A stretch of 64,000 nucleotides of DNA, taken from contig NZ_FXBA01000005.1 of assembly GCF_900177705.1 (NCBI RefSeq), forward strand, positions 124,001 to 188,000, given 5' to 3'. Under the pieces are notes generated by a model, which was not told the origin of the DNA, did no database searches, and was given only the letters and a program-made list of their open reading frames with translations. This document shows, one piece after another, positions 35,019 to 43,772 of this stretch (positions are counted from its first letter, which is position 1; each line of letters starts with the position of its first letter). Origin of the DNA: Fibrobacter sp. UWB15. Its GTDB lineage: Bacteria > Fibrobacterota > Fibrobacteria > Fibrobacterales > Fibrobacteraceae. A program made the translations under genes and the position numbers.

Positions 35019-36176
35019 ATGAGCAAATGGGAATGGAAAGAATTTGAAGATTGTATAGAACGTGTCAAGTATACGACAAAAATCCCTAGCAAAGATTACT
35101 TGCAAGAGGGCGAATTCCCTATTGTGTCACAAGAAGATTGTTTGATTTCTGGATATTGGAACGATAGAATTGATTTGTTCAAAGTAACAAAGCCGATTGT
35201 AATTTTTGGAGACCATACAAAGGTTTTGAAATATATTGACTTTGATTTTGTTCTTGGCGCAGATGGTGTGAAAATCTTATGCCCGAAAGATTATCTTAAT
35301 GCTCACTTTTTCTTCTATTTTCTAAAAAGTGTGAACTTTGATAATTTAGGATACGCCCGTCATTACAGATTATTAAAAGAATTGTCAGTTCCCATTCCCC
35401 CTCTTTCGGAACAGAAACGCATAGTCAAATTCCTTGACGAAGAATTCTCAAAAATAGAAACGCTCAAAACAAACGCCGAAACTAACCTCAAAAACGCCAA
35501 GGAACTATTCGAAACCACCCTTGAAAAAGAACTTAACCCACTATCACGTCATTCTGAGCGTAGCGAAGAATCCTGTGCAGAATTGCCCTCCGGCTGGGAA
35601 TGGAAAAAAATGAGAGATGTGTGTGATGTCCGAGATGGAACTCATGATTCTCCCAAATACCATAAAGAGGGGTATCCTTTAGTTACTTCAAAAAATTTGA
35701 AGAATGGTTTGATTGATGTTGATAATGTGAAATATATCTCAAAAGAAGATTATGAGGCTATCAATAAGCGGAGTAAAGTTTGTGTTGGTGATATTTTATT
35801 CGCTATGATAGGAACAATTGGAAATGCGGTCCTTGTGTCGGAAGAACCTTGTTATGCTATAAAAAATGTTGCTCTTTTCAAAAAATCAACATTGATTAAT
35901 CCGAAATTTTTACAGTATATTCTTAATTCATCATTTATTCTTGAAAAAATGCAACAAGAGGCTAAAGGAACAACCCAACGTTTTGTTGGTTTGGATTACT
36001 TAAGATCTTTCCAAATTCCTCTTCCCCCTCTTTCCGTCCAAAAAGAAATTGTTGCTCGCCTAGATAAACTTTCCGAAAACGTCAAGCGCCTCGAAGCGAA
36101 CTACAAGCAAATCATCGCCAACTGCGACGAACTCAAAAAAACAATCCTCAAACAAACCTTCCAAGGAGGTAACTGA
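35019..36176 (+). CDS. hsdS: Type I restriction-modification specificity subunit
   Basis: The 385-residue DNA-recognition subunit has two target-recognition domains, each followed by a helical spacer (PPLSEQKRIVKFLDEEFSKI and PPLSVQKEIVARLDKLSENV), the classic HsdS symmetry. The start at 35019 has CGGAGAA upstream. Between the first spacer helix and the second domain, the peptide LSRHSERSEES is encoded by a copy of the dispersed repeat (35548-35573), kept in frame. The second domain resumes at LPSGWEWKKM. The base composition is AT-richer than in hsdM, which is common for exchanged specificity genes. Confidence 0.93.
   Translation: MSKWEWKEFEDCIERVKYTTKIPSKDYLQEGEFPIVSQEDCLISGYWNDRIDLFKVTKPIVIFGDHTKVLKYIDFDFVLGADGVKILCPKDYLNAHFFFYFLKSVNFDNLGYARHYRLLKELSVPIPPLSEQKRIVKFLDEEFSKIETLKTNAETNLKNAKELFETTLEKELNPLSRHSERSEESCAELPSGWEWKKMRDVCDVRDGTHDSPKYHKEGYPLVTSKNLKNGLIDVDNVKYISKEDYEAINKRSKVCVGDILFAMIGTIGNAVLVSEEPCYAIKNVALFKKSTLINPKFLQYILNSSFILEKMQQEAKGTTQRFVGLDYLRSFQIPLPPLSVQKEIVARLDKLSENVKRLEANYKQIIANCDELKKTILKQTFQGGN
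35548..35573 (+). repeat. Dispersed repeat inserted in frame in hsdS
   Basis: GTCATTCTGAGCGTAGCGAA followed by GAATCC, near-identical to the copy at 34903. It adds about nine residues to the linker without breaking the frame. Confidence 0.7.
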
Positions 36177-36177
36177 T

Positions 36178-36525
36178 ATGGAGATAGAAGATGTATTCCT
36201 AATCCTTTTTGCCGTATTCATTATATGGAGTATTTGGGGCATTAGGAAAGTCAACAAAGTTCAGGATGATTTCGATCGAATCCTTGAAAAAATAGCCGAA
36301 TTAAAAAATTATGCAGAAATCACTCAACGTGAACATCGCAAGCAGTTTCTTGATTTTATGATAAAAATTCGTTCTGTATCAAACGATGCGCTTTTGCCCA
36401 AGGTGATAAAGGATGAAGAACAATTCTTTGATCAAGTTGAATGCAGCTGTGATAATCTGACGCAAAAAATTGCATTGATATGCATAAATCACCCTTCAAT
36501 TAAACATTTATATCAAGAAAAATAA
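36178..36525 (+). CDS. Small membrane-anchored coiled-coil protein in the hsd locus (1)
   Basis: The 115-residue protein has an N-terminal membrane span (VFLILFAVFIIWSIWGI) and about 90 residues of charged helix in the cytoplasm, ending INHPSIKHLYQEK. No known family is recognised. It starts one base after the hsdS stop, with AAGGAGG just upstream inside hsdS, so it is surely part of the operon. Its layout and its HPSIK-type ending resemble the next gene, suggesting paralogues. Confidence 0.75.
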   Translation: MEIEDVFLILFAVFIIWSIWGIRKVNKVQDDFDRILEKIAELKNYAEITQREHRKQFLDFMIKIRSVSNDALLPKVIKDEEQFFDQVECSCDNLTQKIALICINHPSIKHLYQEK

Positions 36526-36549
36526 CATCAAACCAAGGAGAAACCAATC

Positions 36550-36903
36550 ATGGAAGGAACAACCATTCTTATTATTGTCTTAGCGGTCTCTGTCGTTATA
36601 GGCATAGTGCTCTTTATAGTAAATAAACAACAAAATATCAAAAATGTTCAAGGTGAATTTCAGGAAATCTTCCTGTATATCAAAAAAATTGAAGAAGATA
36701 TTGAAACTAACCGAAAAAATATTAGAGAGTCTCTTGTGAATGCTGCGGTAAATGTTCAGGCGAATGCTGAACTGACTGAACAACTGTCTTCAATTCTGAA
36801 TAAAATAGAAGAGGATAGTGATAAGGCTTTGGCGGTTAATAAGGAACTGCATGAATTGGTCTCCAAAGTGTATTATAGACATCCGACTTTGAAAAATACC
36901 TAG
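36550..36903 (+). CDS. Small membrane-anchored coiled-coil protein in the hsd locus (2)
   Basis: The 117-residue protein has an N-terminal membrane span (TILIIVLAVSVVIGIVLFIV) and then a long acidic coiled coil (residues 30-100), ending YYRHPTLKNT. It has CAAGGAG upstream. It has the same size, topology and HPxxK ending as the gene at 36178. It lies between hsdS and hsdR, where accessory genes of Type I systems are often found. The function is unknown: membrane tethering of the restriction complex or an accessory defence part are guesses. Confidence 0.75.
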   Translation: MEGTTILIIVLAVSVVIGIVLFIVNKQQNIKNVQGEFQEIFLYIKKIEEDIETNRKNIRESLVNAAVNVQANAELTEQLSSILNKIEEDSDKALAVNKELHELVSKVYYRHPTLKNT

Positions 36904-36944
36904 TTGATAAAGTTCCCTAACCTCTAACCACTGCCCACTAGATT

Positions 36945-39290
36945 ATGAACGAGTCCGATACCAGAAGAAAGAAGATTGACCCCAAGCTGAAAGAAGCCTT
37001 ATGGGAAGTGACGCCGGACAGCGCCATTTATACGGAGCAGTCCGCTTATGAGATTGCGCCGGGGCGAATCGGCCATGCTGAACGCAACCCCAAGAAAATC
37101 GACTACCTTCTGGTTTATAAGGGAATCAAGATTGCCATTGTCGAGGCGAAAAAGGATGAACTCGATGTAAGCGAGGGTGTGCCGCAAGCCAAGGAATATG
37201 CGGAACGCATGAACATCCGCTTCACGTATTCCTGCAACGGCGATAAAATCTGGGCAATCGACATGCAGACGGGTGAGGAAGGCTTTATCGATGCATTCCC
37301 GACACCGCAGGAACTCTGGGAACGACTTTATCCTGAAAACAATCCGCTCCGCGACAAGCTGAATGCAGTTCCGTTCAACAGGGATGGCGGCAAGTCTCCC
37401 CGCTACTATCAGGAAATCGCCGTCAATAACGTCATGGATGCCATTTCCCGAAAGCAGGACCGTATCTTGCTCACGCTTGCTACGGGAACGGGCAAAACCT
37501 ATATCGCCTTCCAAATCTGCTGGAAAATCTTCAAGGCGAAATGGAATGTCGATGGAACGGAACGCTTGCCGCGCATCTTGTTCCTTGCCGACCGCAATAT
37601 CCTCTCGAATCAGGCCCTCAATGATTTCGGACAATTTGACGAAAATGCCATGTGTCGCATTACGCCGGAATCCATTGCCAAGGCAAAAGGGGTGCCGAAG
37701 GGCCCGAGCATCTATTTCAGTATTTTCCAGACGATGATGACCTCGTTGAATGGAAAATTCGTTTATGAAAATTACCCCGAAGATTTTTTTGATCTTGTCA
37801 TCATCGATGAATGCCATCGCGGTGCCGCCAATGACGAAAGCCGCTGGCGTGATATCCTCGATTATTTCCAACGGGCGTATCACTTGGGCCTGACGGCAAC
37901 TCCCAAGAAAAAGGAAAATGCCAATACTTACGAGTATTTCGGAAAGCCCGTCTATGTCTATTCGCTGAAGCAGGGAATTGAAGACGGCTTCTTGACGCCA
38001 TACCGCGTCCGGATTTCTTCTAGCAATATTGATACTTATGTTTATGAATCTGATGACGATGTGGAAAGCGGCGAAGTAGATCCGAATAAGATTTACACCG
38101 AAGATGATTTTTATCATGGCAACATCAAGATTCGCGACCGTGATGAATTTAGGGTAGAAGAATTCCTGAAACAGATTGATCCCGACGAAAAAACGATTGT
38201 GTTCGGTGCGACTCAGGCTCATGCCGCTATTCTTCGCGACATGATAAACCAGCATTCGCGCAAACCCAACGTGAATTACTGCAAGCGAGTCACCAGTGAC
38301 GATGGCGACAAGGGTGAAGCCGATTTGAAGACATTCCAGGACAACGAAAAACTGTTGCCCACGATTCTCACGACATCGCAAAAGCTTTCGACCGGTGTAG
38401 ATGCCAAGAACGTCCGCAACATCGTGCTGATGCGGCCAGTGAACAACATCATCGAATTCAAGCAGATTATCGGTCGCGGTACAAGACTTTTCGACGGAAA
38501 GTATTTCTTCACGATTTACGATTTCGTTGGTGCGAGCAGGAACTTTAGCGACCCCGAGTGGGATGGCGAACCGATTGTAGATACGCCGGAACCGCCCGAT
38601 GGTGGAAAACCTGATGGAGGCGACGGCTCTAGCGGCGGGCCACGCAAACCGAAACCCTGCAAAATCTGCGGCAATCTTCCGTGCACATGCGACGCAAACA
38701 TGAAAGAAAAAAATTGCGTTGAAATTAAACTTTCTGATGGGCATATTTTGCGCTTGCGTGCCCAGTGGCAAGAAAAATTTATGTTCGATGGCGAACTCAT
38801 AACGCTCGAACAGTTTATCAAAATCCTCTTCGGCAAGATTCCGGAGTTCTTCAAGGATAGTAAGGATTTGCGAGCCCGCTGGTCTGATCCCACAACCCGC
38901 GAAGCGTTGCTGCAGAACTTGAGCGACAACGGATTCAGCAAAGAAAGGCTCCGCCAAGTGCAGGCCTTGACGCAGAACGAAAAATGCGACCTGCTCGATG
39001 TGCTGGAACTCATCGCTTACAACAAAAGCCCCATGGAACGCGCTGAAAGAGTCCGCCTGATGCACGAAGAAATCCTGAACGAAATAACCGAAAAGCAAGT
39101 TCCCTTCATGGAATTTGTCTTGCAGCAGTATGTGGAAAACGGAGTCGATGAACTCTCGCTGAACCAGTTGCCCGAACTCGTCAAACTCAAGTACGGCACC
39201 ATCAAGGACGCCTGCGATAAAATGGGCGTGACCGGCAAGGATTTGAAGAAGCTCTTTACCGATTTTCAGAAAACGTTGTACGTAGCGTAG
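36945..39290 (+). CDS. hsdR: Type I restriction enzyme motor/nuclease subunit
   Basis: The 781-residue protein has an N-terminal HSDR_N nuclease domain (KIDYLLVYKGIKIAIVEAKK, giving D...ExK). It is followed by a superfamily 2 translocase with Walker A TLATGTGKT, DECH box VIIDECHRG, motif III GLTATP, and motif VI QIIGRGTRLFDG. After residue 560 there is a Gly/Pro-rich linker and a Cys knuckle (CKICGNLPCTCD), then a C-terminal assembly domain. It cleaves unmodified DNA when bound to HsdM/HsdS. The long frame on the other strand is an antisense shadow. Confidence 0.96.
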   Translation: MNESDTRRKKIDPKLKEALWEVTPDSAIYTEQSAYEIAPGRIGHAERNPKKIDYLLVYKGIKIAIVEAKKDELDVSEGVPQAKEYAERMNIRFTYSCNGDKIWAIDMQTGEEGFIDAFPTPQELWERLYPENNPLRDKLNAVPFNRDGGKSPRYYQEIAVNNVMDAISRKQDRILLTLATGTGKTYIAFQICWKIFKAKWNVDGTERLPRILFLADRNILSNQALNDFGQFDENAMCRITPESIAKAKGVPKGPSIYFSIFQTMMTSLNGKFVYENYPEDFFDLVIIDECHRGAANDESRWRDILDYFQRAYHLGLTATPKKKENANTYEYFGKPVYVYSLKQGIEDGFLTPYRVRISSSNIDTYVYESDDDVESGEVDPNKIYTEDDFYHGNIKIRDRDEFRVEEFLKQIDPDEKTIVFGATQAHAAILRDMINQHSRKPNVNYCKRVTSDDGDKGEADLKTFQDNEKLLPTILTTSQKLSTGVDAKNVRNIVLMRPVNNIIEFKQIIGRGTRLFDGKYFFTIYDFVGASRNFSDPEWDGEPIVDTPEPPDGGKPDGGDGSSGGPRKPKPCKICGNLPCTCDANMKEKNCVEIKLSDGHILRLRAQWQEKFMFDGELITLEQFIKILFGKIPEFFKDSKDLRARWSDPTTREALLQNLSDNGFSKERLRQVQALTQNEKCDLLDVLELIAYNKSPMERAERVRLMHEEILNEITEKQVPFMEFVLQQYVENGVDELSLNQLPELVKLKYGTIKDACDKMGVTGKDLKKLFTDFQKTLYVA

Positions 39291-39342
39291 ACTTTTGAAA
39301 TACAAATAACCTGTCTCGTTATGTAAAATTTTGTTATACCCC

Positions 39343-39371
39343 TTGCCAACTTTGGTAGATTTTGATACATT
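39343..39371 (+). promoter_or_regulatory. Promoter-like pair upstream of the YhcG-type nuclease
   Basis: TTGCCA, exactly 17 bases, then TACATT. A terminator-like hairpin begins about nine bases downstream, so any transcript would start directly with it. Confidence 0.45.
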
Positions 39372-39379
39372 ACCGCTGA

Positions 39380-39414
39380 ACGCATCTCGCTGTTTTAAGG
39401 CGAGGTGCGTTTTT
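39380..39414 (+). terminator. Terminator-like hairpin between hsdR and the nuclease gene
   Basis: ACGCATCTCGC and GCGAGGTGCGT arms around TGTTTTAAG are followed by TTTTT. It is either the end of the hsd operon or an attenuator of the following gene. Confidence 0.75.
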
Positions 39415-39494
39415 GCGTTAAATCGGTTTATCGGTTTTGCAAGAACGCCTCAAACGTTAACAAGCCGTTTTTTTTGCGGCTAAATGGAGGCTAT

Positions 39495-40505
39495 ATGGCT
39501 AAAAAAGTGGCTAATCATAGGGAAGACGCTCTTTATTCTCAAATTGCGTCGATTCTCGAACAGAACCGTAAGTCTGTTGCTGTTGCCGTTAATACGGCGA
39601 TGGTACGCACGTATTACGAAATCGGCCGTTCGATTGTCGAAAACGAGCAGAAGGGTAGCGTCCGCGCGGAATACGGAAAGGAAGTCCTCAAAAATCTTTC
39701 TGCCAGACTTACCACGAATTATGGCAAGGGATTTTCGCAGAGAAACCTGGAGCAAATGCGTCAGTTTTTCTTGATTTACTCCAAGGAGATTTCGCAGACA
39801 GTGTCTGCGGAATTCACCCTCGGCTACTCCCATTACTTGTTTCTGATGCGTATTGATAATCCCAACGAACGGAAATTCTACGAAATTGAGGCAAAAAACT
39901 CGAATTGGAGCCTGCGGGAACTCAAAAGGCAGTTCGATTCCGCGCTTTATGAACGGCTCGCTGTAAGCAAGGATAAGGAGTCGGTGAGGGAACTGTCTAA
40001 AAAAGGGTGTATCGTGGAGTCTCCGGCGGACATTGTCAAGGATCCCTACATTTTGGAATTCTTGGGACTGCCGGAACAGTCCGAATATTCGGAAACCGAA
40101 CTGGAAAGCAAGCTCATCGACAAGTTGGAGTCTTTTTTGCTTGAACTGGGAAAGGGGTATACTTTCGTGGGGCGGCAGTCGCGGATTACGCTGGACGAAA
40201 AGCATTTCTTTGTGGACCTGGTTCTTTACAACAGGCTGCTGCAGTGCTTTGTGTTGGTGGATCTGAAGATTGGCGAACTCACGCATCAGGATTTGGGCCA
40301 AATGCAGATGTATGTGCACTACTATGACCGCTTTGTAAAGCTTCCGCACGAAAATAACACTATCGGCATCGTTCTTTGCAAGAAAAAGTCGGACTCCCTT
40401 GTAGAAATCACTTTGCCCGAAGGCAATTCGCAGATTTTTGCCAGCAAGTATCAAACAGTGTTACCCAACAAGGAACAGCTGATAGAATTGATCGAAGAGA
40501 AGTAG
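39495..40505 (+). CDS. YhcG-type PD-(D/E)xK nuclease-like protein (DUF1016)
   Basis: The 336-residue protein starts at the ATG at 39495, which has TGGAGG upstream. It has an N-terminal DUF1016 region (residues 1-150; ALYSQIASILEQNRKSVAVA, GKGFSQRNLEQMRQFFLIY) and a C-terminal nuclease fold. In the latter, FVDLVLYN and CFVLVDLKIGELTHQDLGQM supply the D and DxK positions. The family is widespread next to restriction systems and mobile DNA and is a candidate nuclease, but its role is not settled. It follows the hsd locus on the same strand. Confidence 0.88.
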   Translation: MAKKVANHREDALYSQIASILEQNRKSVAVAVNTAMVRTYYEIGRSIVENEQKGSVRAEYGKEVLKNLSARLTTNYGKGFSQRNLEQMRQFFLIYSKEISQTVSAEFTLGYSHYLFLMRIDNPNERKFYEIEAKNSNWSLRELKRQFDSALYERLAVSKDKESVRELSKKGCIVESPADIVKDPYILEFLGLPEQSEYSETELESKLIDKLESFLLELGKGYTFVGRQSRITLDEKHFFVDLVLYNRLLQCFVLVDLKIGELTHQDLGQMQMYVHYYDRFVKLPHENNTIGIVLCKKKSDSLVEITLPEGNSQIFASKYQTVLPNKEQLIELIEEK

Positions 40506-40645
40506 ATGCTAAAAAATGCCCCGCCTTTTTATGCTATTTAAATCTATGCCTTACAAGCATATCTAGTTATTAAAACAAAGTATTTGCAATATCTGAAAAA
40601 TGAAGGTATATTTGAACATGTAAAGACTTCAACCGAGAGGAACCT

Positions 40646-41185
40646 ATGAAAAAAGTATTGGTCTTGTCCAGCAGCTTGCGCAAGGGGAGCAACTCCGAAA
40701 CCCTGGCGCAGGAGTTCGCGAAGGGTGCCGCCGAGGCGGGCAACAAGGTGGAATTCGAGTCGCTACGCGGCAAGAAGATCGGTTTTTGCATGGGCTGCCT
40801 CGCTTGCCAGAAGAAGGGCAAATGCGTCATCAAGGACGACGCTCCCGCCATCACCAAGAAGATGGAATCGGCGGACGTCATCGTATTCGCAACACCGATT
40901 TACTATTACGAGATGAGCGGCCAGCTCAAGACGATGCTCGACCGCGCGAATTCCCTCTATTCCAGCGATTACAAGTTCCGCGAGATTTACCTGCTCACTT
41001 CTGCCGCCGACACCGACGCGAAGGCCATGAACATCGCGAAGCGCGGCATTGGCGGGTGGATTGCCTGTTTCGACGGCGTGAAGCTCAAGGGCGCCCTCTG
41101 CGCTACGGGTGCTGAAAGCGCAGGCGACGTCAAGAAGAATTCCGCGCTCCTGAAAAAGGCGTTCGCCATGGGAAAGAAAGTTTAA
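40646..41185 (+). CDS. NADPH-dependent FMN reductase / flavodoxin-fold protein
   Basis: The 179-residue protein opens with KKVLVLSSSLRKGSNSETLA, the flavin phosphate-binding loop. It has CMGCLACQKKGKC (three Cys, possibly an FeS-like or disulfide site as in iron-sulfur flavoproteins) and TPIYYYEMSGQLKTMLDR, the second flavin loop. It probably reduces FMN or quinones in the cytoplasm. It sits before an alpha/beta hydrolase lipoprotein gene, a pairing seen often in gut bacteria. Confidence 0.9.
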   Translation: MKKVLVLSSSLRKGSNSETLAQEFAKGAAEAGNKVEFESLRGKKIGFCMGCLACQKKGKCVIKDDAPAITKKMESADVIVFATPIYYYEMSGQLKTMLDRANSLYSSDYKFREIYLLTSAADTDAKAMNIAKRGIGGWIACFDGVKLKGALCATGAESAGDVKKNSALLKKAFAMGKKV

Positions 41186-41192
41186 CAATAAA

Positions 41193-41271
41193 GTCATTCT
41201 CGCAAAGGCGAAATTGCAGTTCGTCATTCTCGCGAAGGCGAGAATCTTAAGATGTCCGCCTGCGCGGACAT
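41193..41271. repeat. Tandem intergenic repeats and a palindrome
   Basis: GTCATTCTCGCAAAGGCGA (41193-41211) and GTCATTCTCGCGAAGGCGA (41223-41241) are followed by ATGTCCGC-CTGC-GCGGACAT (41252-41271), a perfect eight-pair hairpin without a T tract. They lie between the flavin reductase and hydrolase genes. Confidence 0.65.
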
Positions 41272-41308
41272 GACAAGAAGAGTTGAATTTTTAAATAGGA
41301 GATAAATC

Positions 41309-42463
41309 ATGAAATCCAGATTCTTTAAAGCGGCGCTTGCCGTGGCTTCCGCATGCACCCTGATGGCATGCACCCCCGCAACAGAAACTGCTCCTGCAGC
41401 ACAACAGACAAAGGAAGAAAATATGAACAAGCTCACGCTCACCGCCGAATGGGATAAGGTATTCCCCAAGAGCGACAAGGTCGAACATTCCAAGGTCACT
41501 TTCAAGAACCACTTTGGCATTGAACTCGCCGCCGACATGTTCGTGCCCAAGGACACGAGCCTCAAGGTGAACGGCAAGTTCCCCGCCATCGCAATCTCGG
41601 GCCCGTTCGGTGCCGTCAAGGAACAGTCCAGCGGCCTATACGCCCAGCAGATGGCGGAACGCGGATTCCTGACCATCGCATTCGACCCGAGCTTCACCGG
41701 CGAATCGGGCGGCGAGCCGCGCTACATGAACAGCCCGGACATCAACACCGAAGACTTCATGGCGTCCGTGGACTTTCTCTCGACCCGCGACAACGTTGAC
41801 CCGGAACGAATCGGCATCATCGGCATTTGCGGCTGGGGCGGCATGGCGATTAATGCTGCCGGCATCGATACCCGTGTAAAGGCGACGGTTGCATCCACCA
41901 TGTACGACATGAGCCGCGTATCCGCAAATGGCTACTTCGATGCGGCAAACAACGCCGACGCCCGCAACGAGGCCCGAAAGGCTTTGATGGCCCAGCGCAC
42001 CAAGGATTTCAAAAACGGCACCTACGACCTGGCCGGCGGCGTGGTGGACCCGCTCCCGGACGACGCACCTTACTTTGTCAAGGATTACTACGCCTACTAC
42101 AAGACCCCCCGCGGCTACCACAAGCGATCCCTCAACAGCAACAAGGGCTGGGCCGCCTCCGCAGGCACTTCGCTCATGAACACCAAGCTCCTCGCGTACG
42201 CTGACGAAATCCGTAACCCGGTGCTCATCATCCACGGCGAAAAGGCCCACAGCCGCTACTTCGGCGAAGGCGCATTCGAAAAGATGACCGGCAAGAAGGC
42301 GGACGTTCCCGCAAAACTCGACGCCACCAAGAACTGGAGCAAGACCGTCGGCAACAAGGAACTCCTCGTTATCCCCGGAGCCTCCCACGTGGACCTCTAC
42401 GACAACCTGGAAAAAATCCCCTTCGAAAAGCTGAACGAATTCTTCAAGGCGAACTTGAAGTAA
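41309..42463 (+). CDS. Alpha/beta hydrolase lipoprotein (dienelactone-hydrolase-like)
   Basis: The 384-residue protein has a signal peptide and lipobox CTLMAC, so it is a probable lipoprotein. The hydrolase domain contains FPAIAISGPFGAVKEQSSGL. The nucleophile elbow GICGWGG has Cys where most have Ser, as in dienelactone hydrolases. The C-terminal His lies in IPGASHVDLYD. The substrate is unknown. A strong palindromic hairpin follows its stop. Confidence 0.85.
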   Translation: MKSRFFKAALAVASACTLMACTPATETAPAAQQTKEENMNKLTLTAEWDKVFPKSDKVEHSKVTFKNHFGIELAADMFVPKDTSLKVNGKFPAIAISGPFGAVKEQSSGLYAQQMAERGFLTIAFDPSFTGESGGEPRYMNSPDINTEDFMASVDFLSTRDNVDPERIGIIGICGWGGMAINAAGIDTRVKATVASTMYDMSRVSANGYFDAANNADARNEARKALMAQRTKDFKNGTYDLAGGVVDPLPDDAPYFVKDYYAYYKTPRGYHKRSLNSNKGWAASAGTSLMNTKLLAYADEIRNPVLIIHGEKAHSRYFGEGAFEKMTGKKADVPAKLDATKNWSKTVGNKELLVIPGASHVDLYDNLEKIPFEKLNEFFKANLK

Positions 42464-42500
42464 GCAAAAGACACAAAACCGCGACGATTCTCGCTGCTGT

Positions 42501-42525
42501 CCAAGGTCACAAATTGTGACCTTGG
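42501..42525 (+). terminator. Perfect palindromic hairpin after the hydrolase gene
   Basis: CCAAGGTCACAA and TTGTGACCTTGG are perfect 12-base arms around one A, followed by TTGCTTTTTG. It can act as a terminator. Its core GGTCACAA-TTGTGACC also resembles the operator array that follows, so it may be a further binding site. Confidence 0.7.
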
Positions 42526-42556
42526 TTGCTTTTTGTTGAATTTAAGCCAAACGCTT

Positions 42557-42615
42557 GGTACACAACCTTGTGGACCACAACTTTGTGTACTTTTTGGTGC
42601 ACAACATTGTGTACC
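42557..42615 (+). promoter_or_regulatory. Array of three 20-bp palindromic operators before the AAA ATPase
   Basis: GGTACACAACCTTGTGGACC (42557-42576), GGACCACAACTTTGTGTAC (42572-42590) and GGTGCACAACATTGTGTACC (42596-42615) share the plan GGNNCACAA-N2-TTGTGNACC. The third covers TTGTGT, which lies 17 bases before TATATT (42630-42635), so a bound protein would block the promoter. A partial copy of the array lies at 60081-60128. Confidence 0.7.
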
Positions 42616-42651
42616 GATGAAAAATAATGTATATTATCGGCGGAGGTTCCC

Positions 42652-43770
42652 ATGAACGACGCTTTTATATATGGTTATGCGGTTGAGGGCGAAAACTTTA
42701 CGGATCGCGAAGCTGAGACCAAAAGGCTCAAGGCGAATTTTGAGCACGGGGTAAACACCTTGCTTATCTCTAATCGTCGTATCGGCAAGACATCTCTGGT
42801 TCGCCATGTCGGCCGCTTGGTGAATCCGAAAAAGGCCACAGTCGTCTATTTGGACATTTTTGACTGTCGCAGCGAATACGATTTCTACAATAAACTTGCG
42901 ACCGCAGTTTTGCAGCAGACTTCGTCAAAGATTGATTCTATCCTGCAAAATGCGAAGAATTTTTTGAGCCGGGTTTCGCCTAAAATCAGCATGGGGCCGG
43001 ATCCGACGTCTGAGTTTTCGCTTTCGCTGGGTATCACTCCGAAGGAAAACGCTCCCGAGCAAATTTTGGAATTGGCCGAAAATATTGCGAAAAAGCAAAA
43101 GAAACGCATCGTTGTTTGCATCGACGAGTTTCAACAGATTGGCGAGTTTCCGGATTCGCTCTCTGTCCAGAAACGGCTTCGCGGTGCATGGCAGTTGCAG
43201 CATAACGTTTCGTATTGTCTTTTTGGCAGCAAAAAGCACCTGCTCACAAACATCTTCCAGAACAAGAGCATGCCATTCTATCAGTTTGGCGACGCGATTT
43301 ACCTGGGTGTCATTTCTACCGAAAATTGGGTTCCCTTTATCTGCGATAAGTTCAAGAAGCATGGACTTCGTATCGACAAGGAACAGGCTTCAAGAATTTG
43401 TGGCGAAGTGGAAAATTATTCTTCTTACGTACAACAGCTTGCATGGTTGGTTATGCTGCACACGGAACGCGAAGTTACTTCTGAAATAATTGATACCGCC
43501 GTGAATGAACTTATCGCCCAGAATGCGGCGCTCTTTATGCAGCAGACGGAGGGGCTTTCCAGTTACCAGATGAACATGCTCCGGGCGATTGCCGCGGGAA
43601 TTCATAACGGTTTCCTGTCGCAGGAGGTGCTGGAGACTTATCGCCTCGGGACTAAATCGAATATTCCCCGAATAAAGAAGGCCCTGATAGACCGAGATAT
43701 AGTAGAACAGCGCGAAACTGGTCTCTATATCAGCGACCCCATATTCAACAAGTGGTTTAAAAGGTTTTAA
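42652..43770 (+). CDS. AAA-type ATPase (archaeal ATPase-2 like)
   Basis: The 372-residue protein has [12 protein letters not shown] as Walker A and [15 protein letters not shown] as Walker B. It then has a sensor-type region ([15 protein letters not shown]) and a C-terminal winged helix (about residues 290-372). This arrangement fits the ATPase-2/STAND-like group found near mobile and defence genes. GGCGGAGG precedes the ATG. A SEC-C protein gene follows after two bases. The pair lies behind the palindrome array, which may mean tight autoregulation. Confidence 0.8.
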   Translation: MNDAFIYGYAVEGENFTDREAETKRLKANFEHGVNTLLISNRRIGKTSLVRHVGRLVNPKKATVVYLDIFDCRSEYDFYNKLATAVLQQTSSKIDSILQNAKNFLSRVSPKISMGPDPTSEFSLSLGITPKENAPEQILELAENIAKKQKKRIVVCIDEFQQIGEFPDSLSVQKRLRGAWQLQHNVSYCLFGSKKHLLTNIFQNKSMPFYQFGDAIYLGVISTENWVPFICDKFKKHGLRIDKEQASRICGEVENYSSYVQQLAWLVMLHTEREVTSEIIDTAVNELIAQNAALFMQQTEGLSSYQMNMLRAIAAGIHNGFLSQEVLETYRLGTKSNIPRIKKALIDRDIVEQRETGLYISDPIFNKWFKRF

Positions 43771-43772
43771 AA

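Noticed and set aside
36999-39305. Open frame of 768 codons opposite hsdR
   Set aside because: Antisense shadow; hsdR carries all expected helicase and nuclease motifs on the plus strand.
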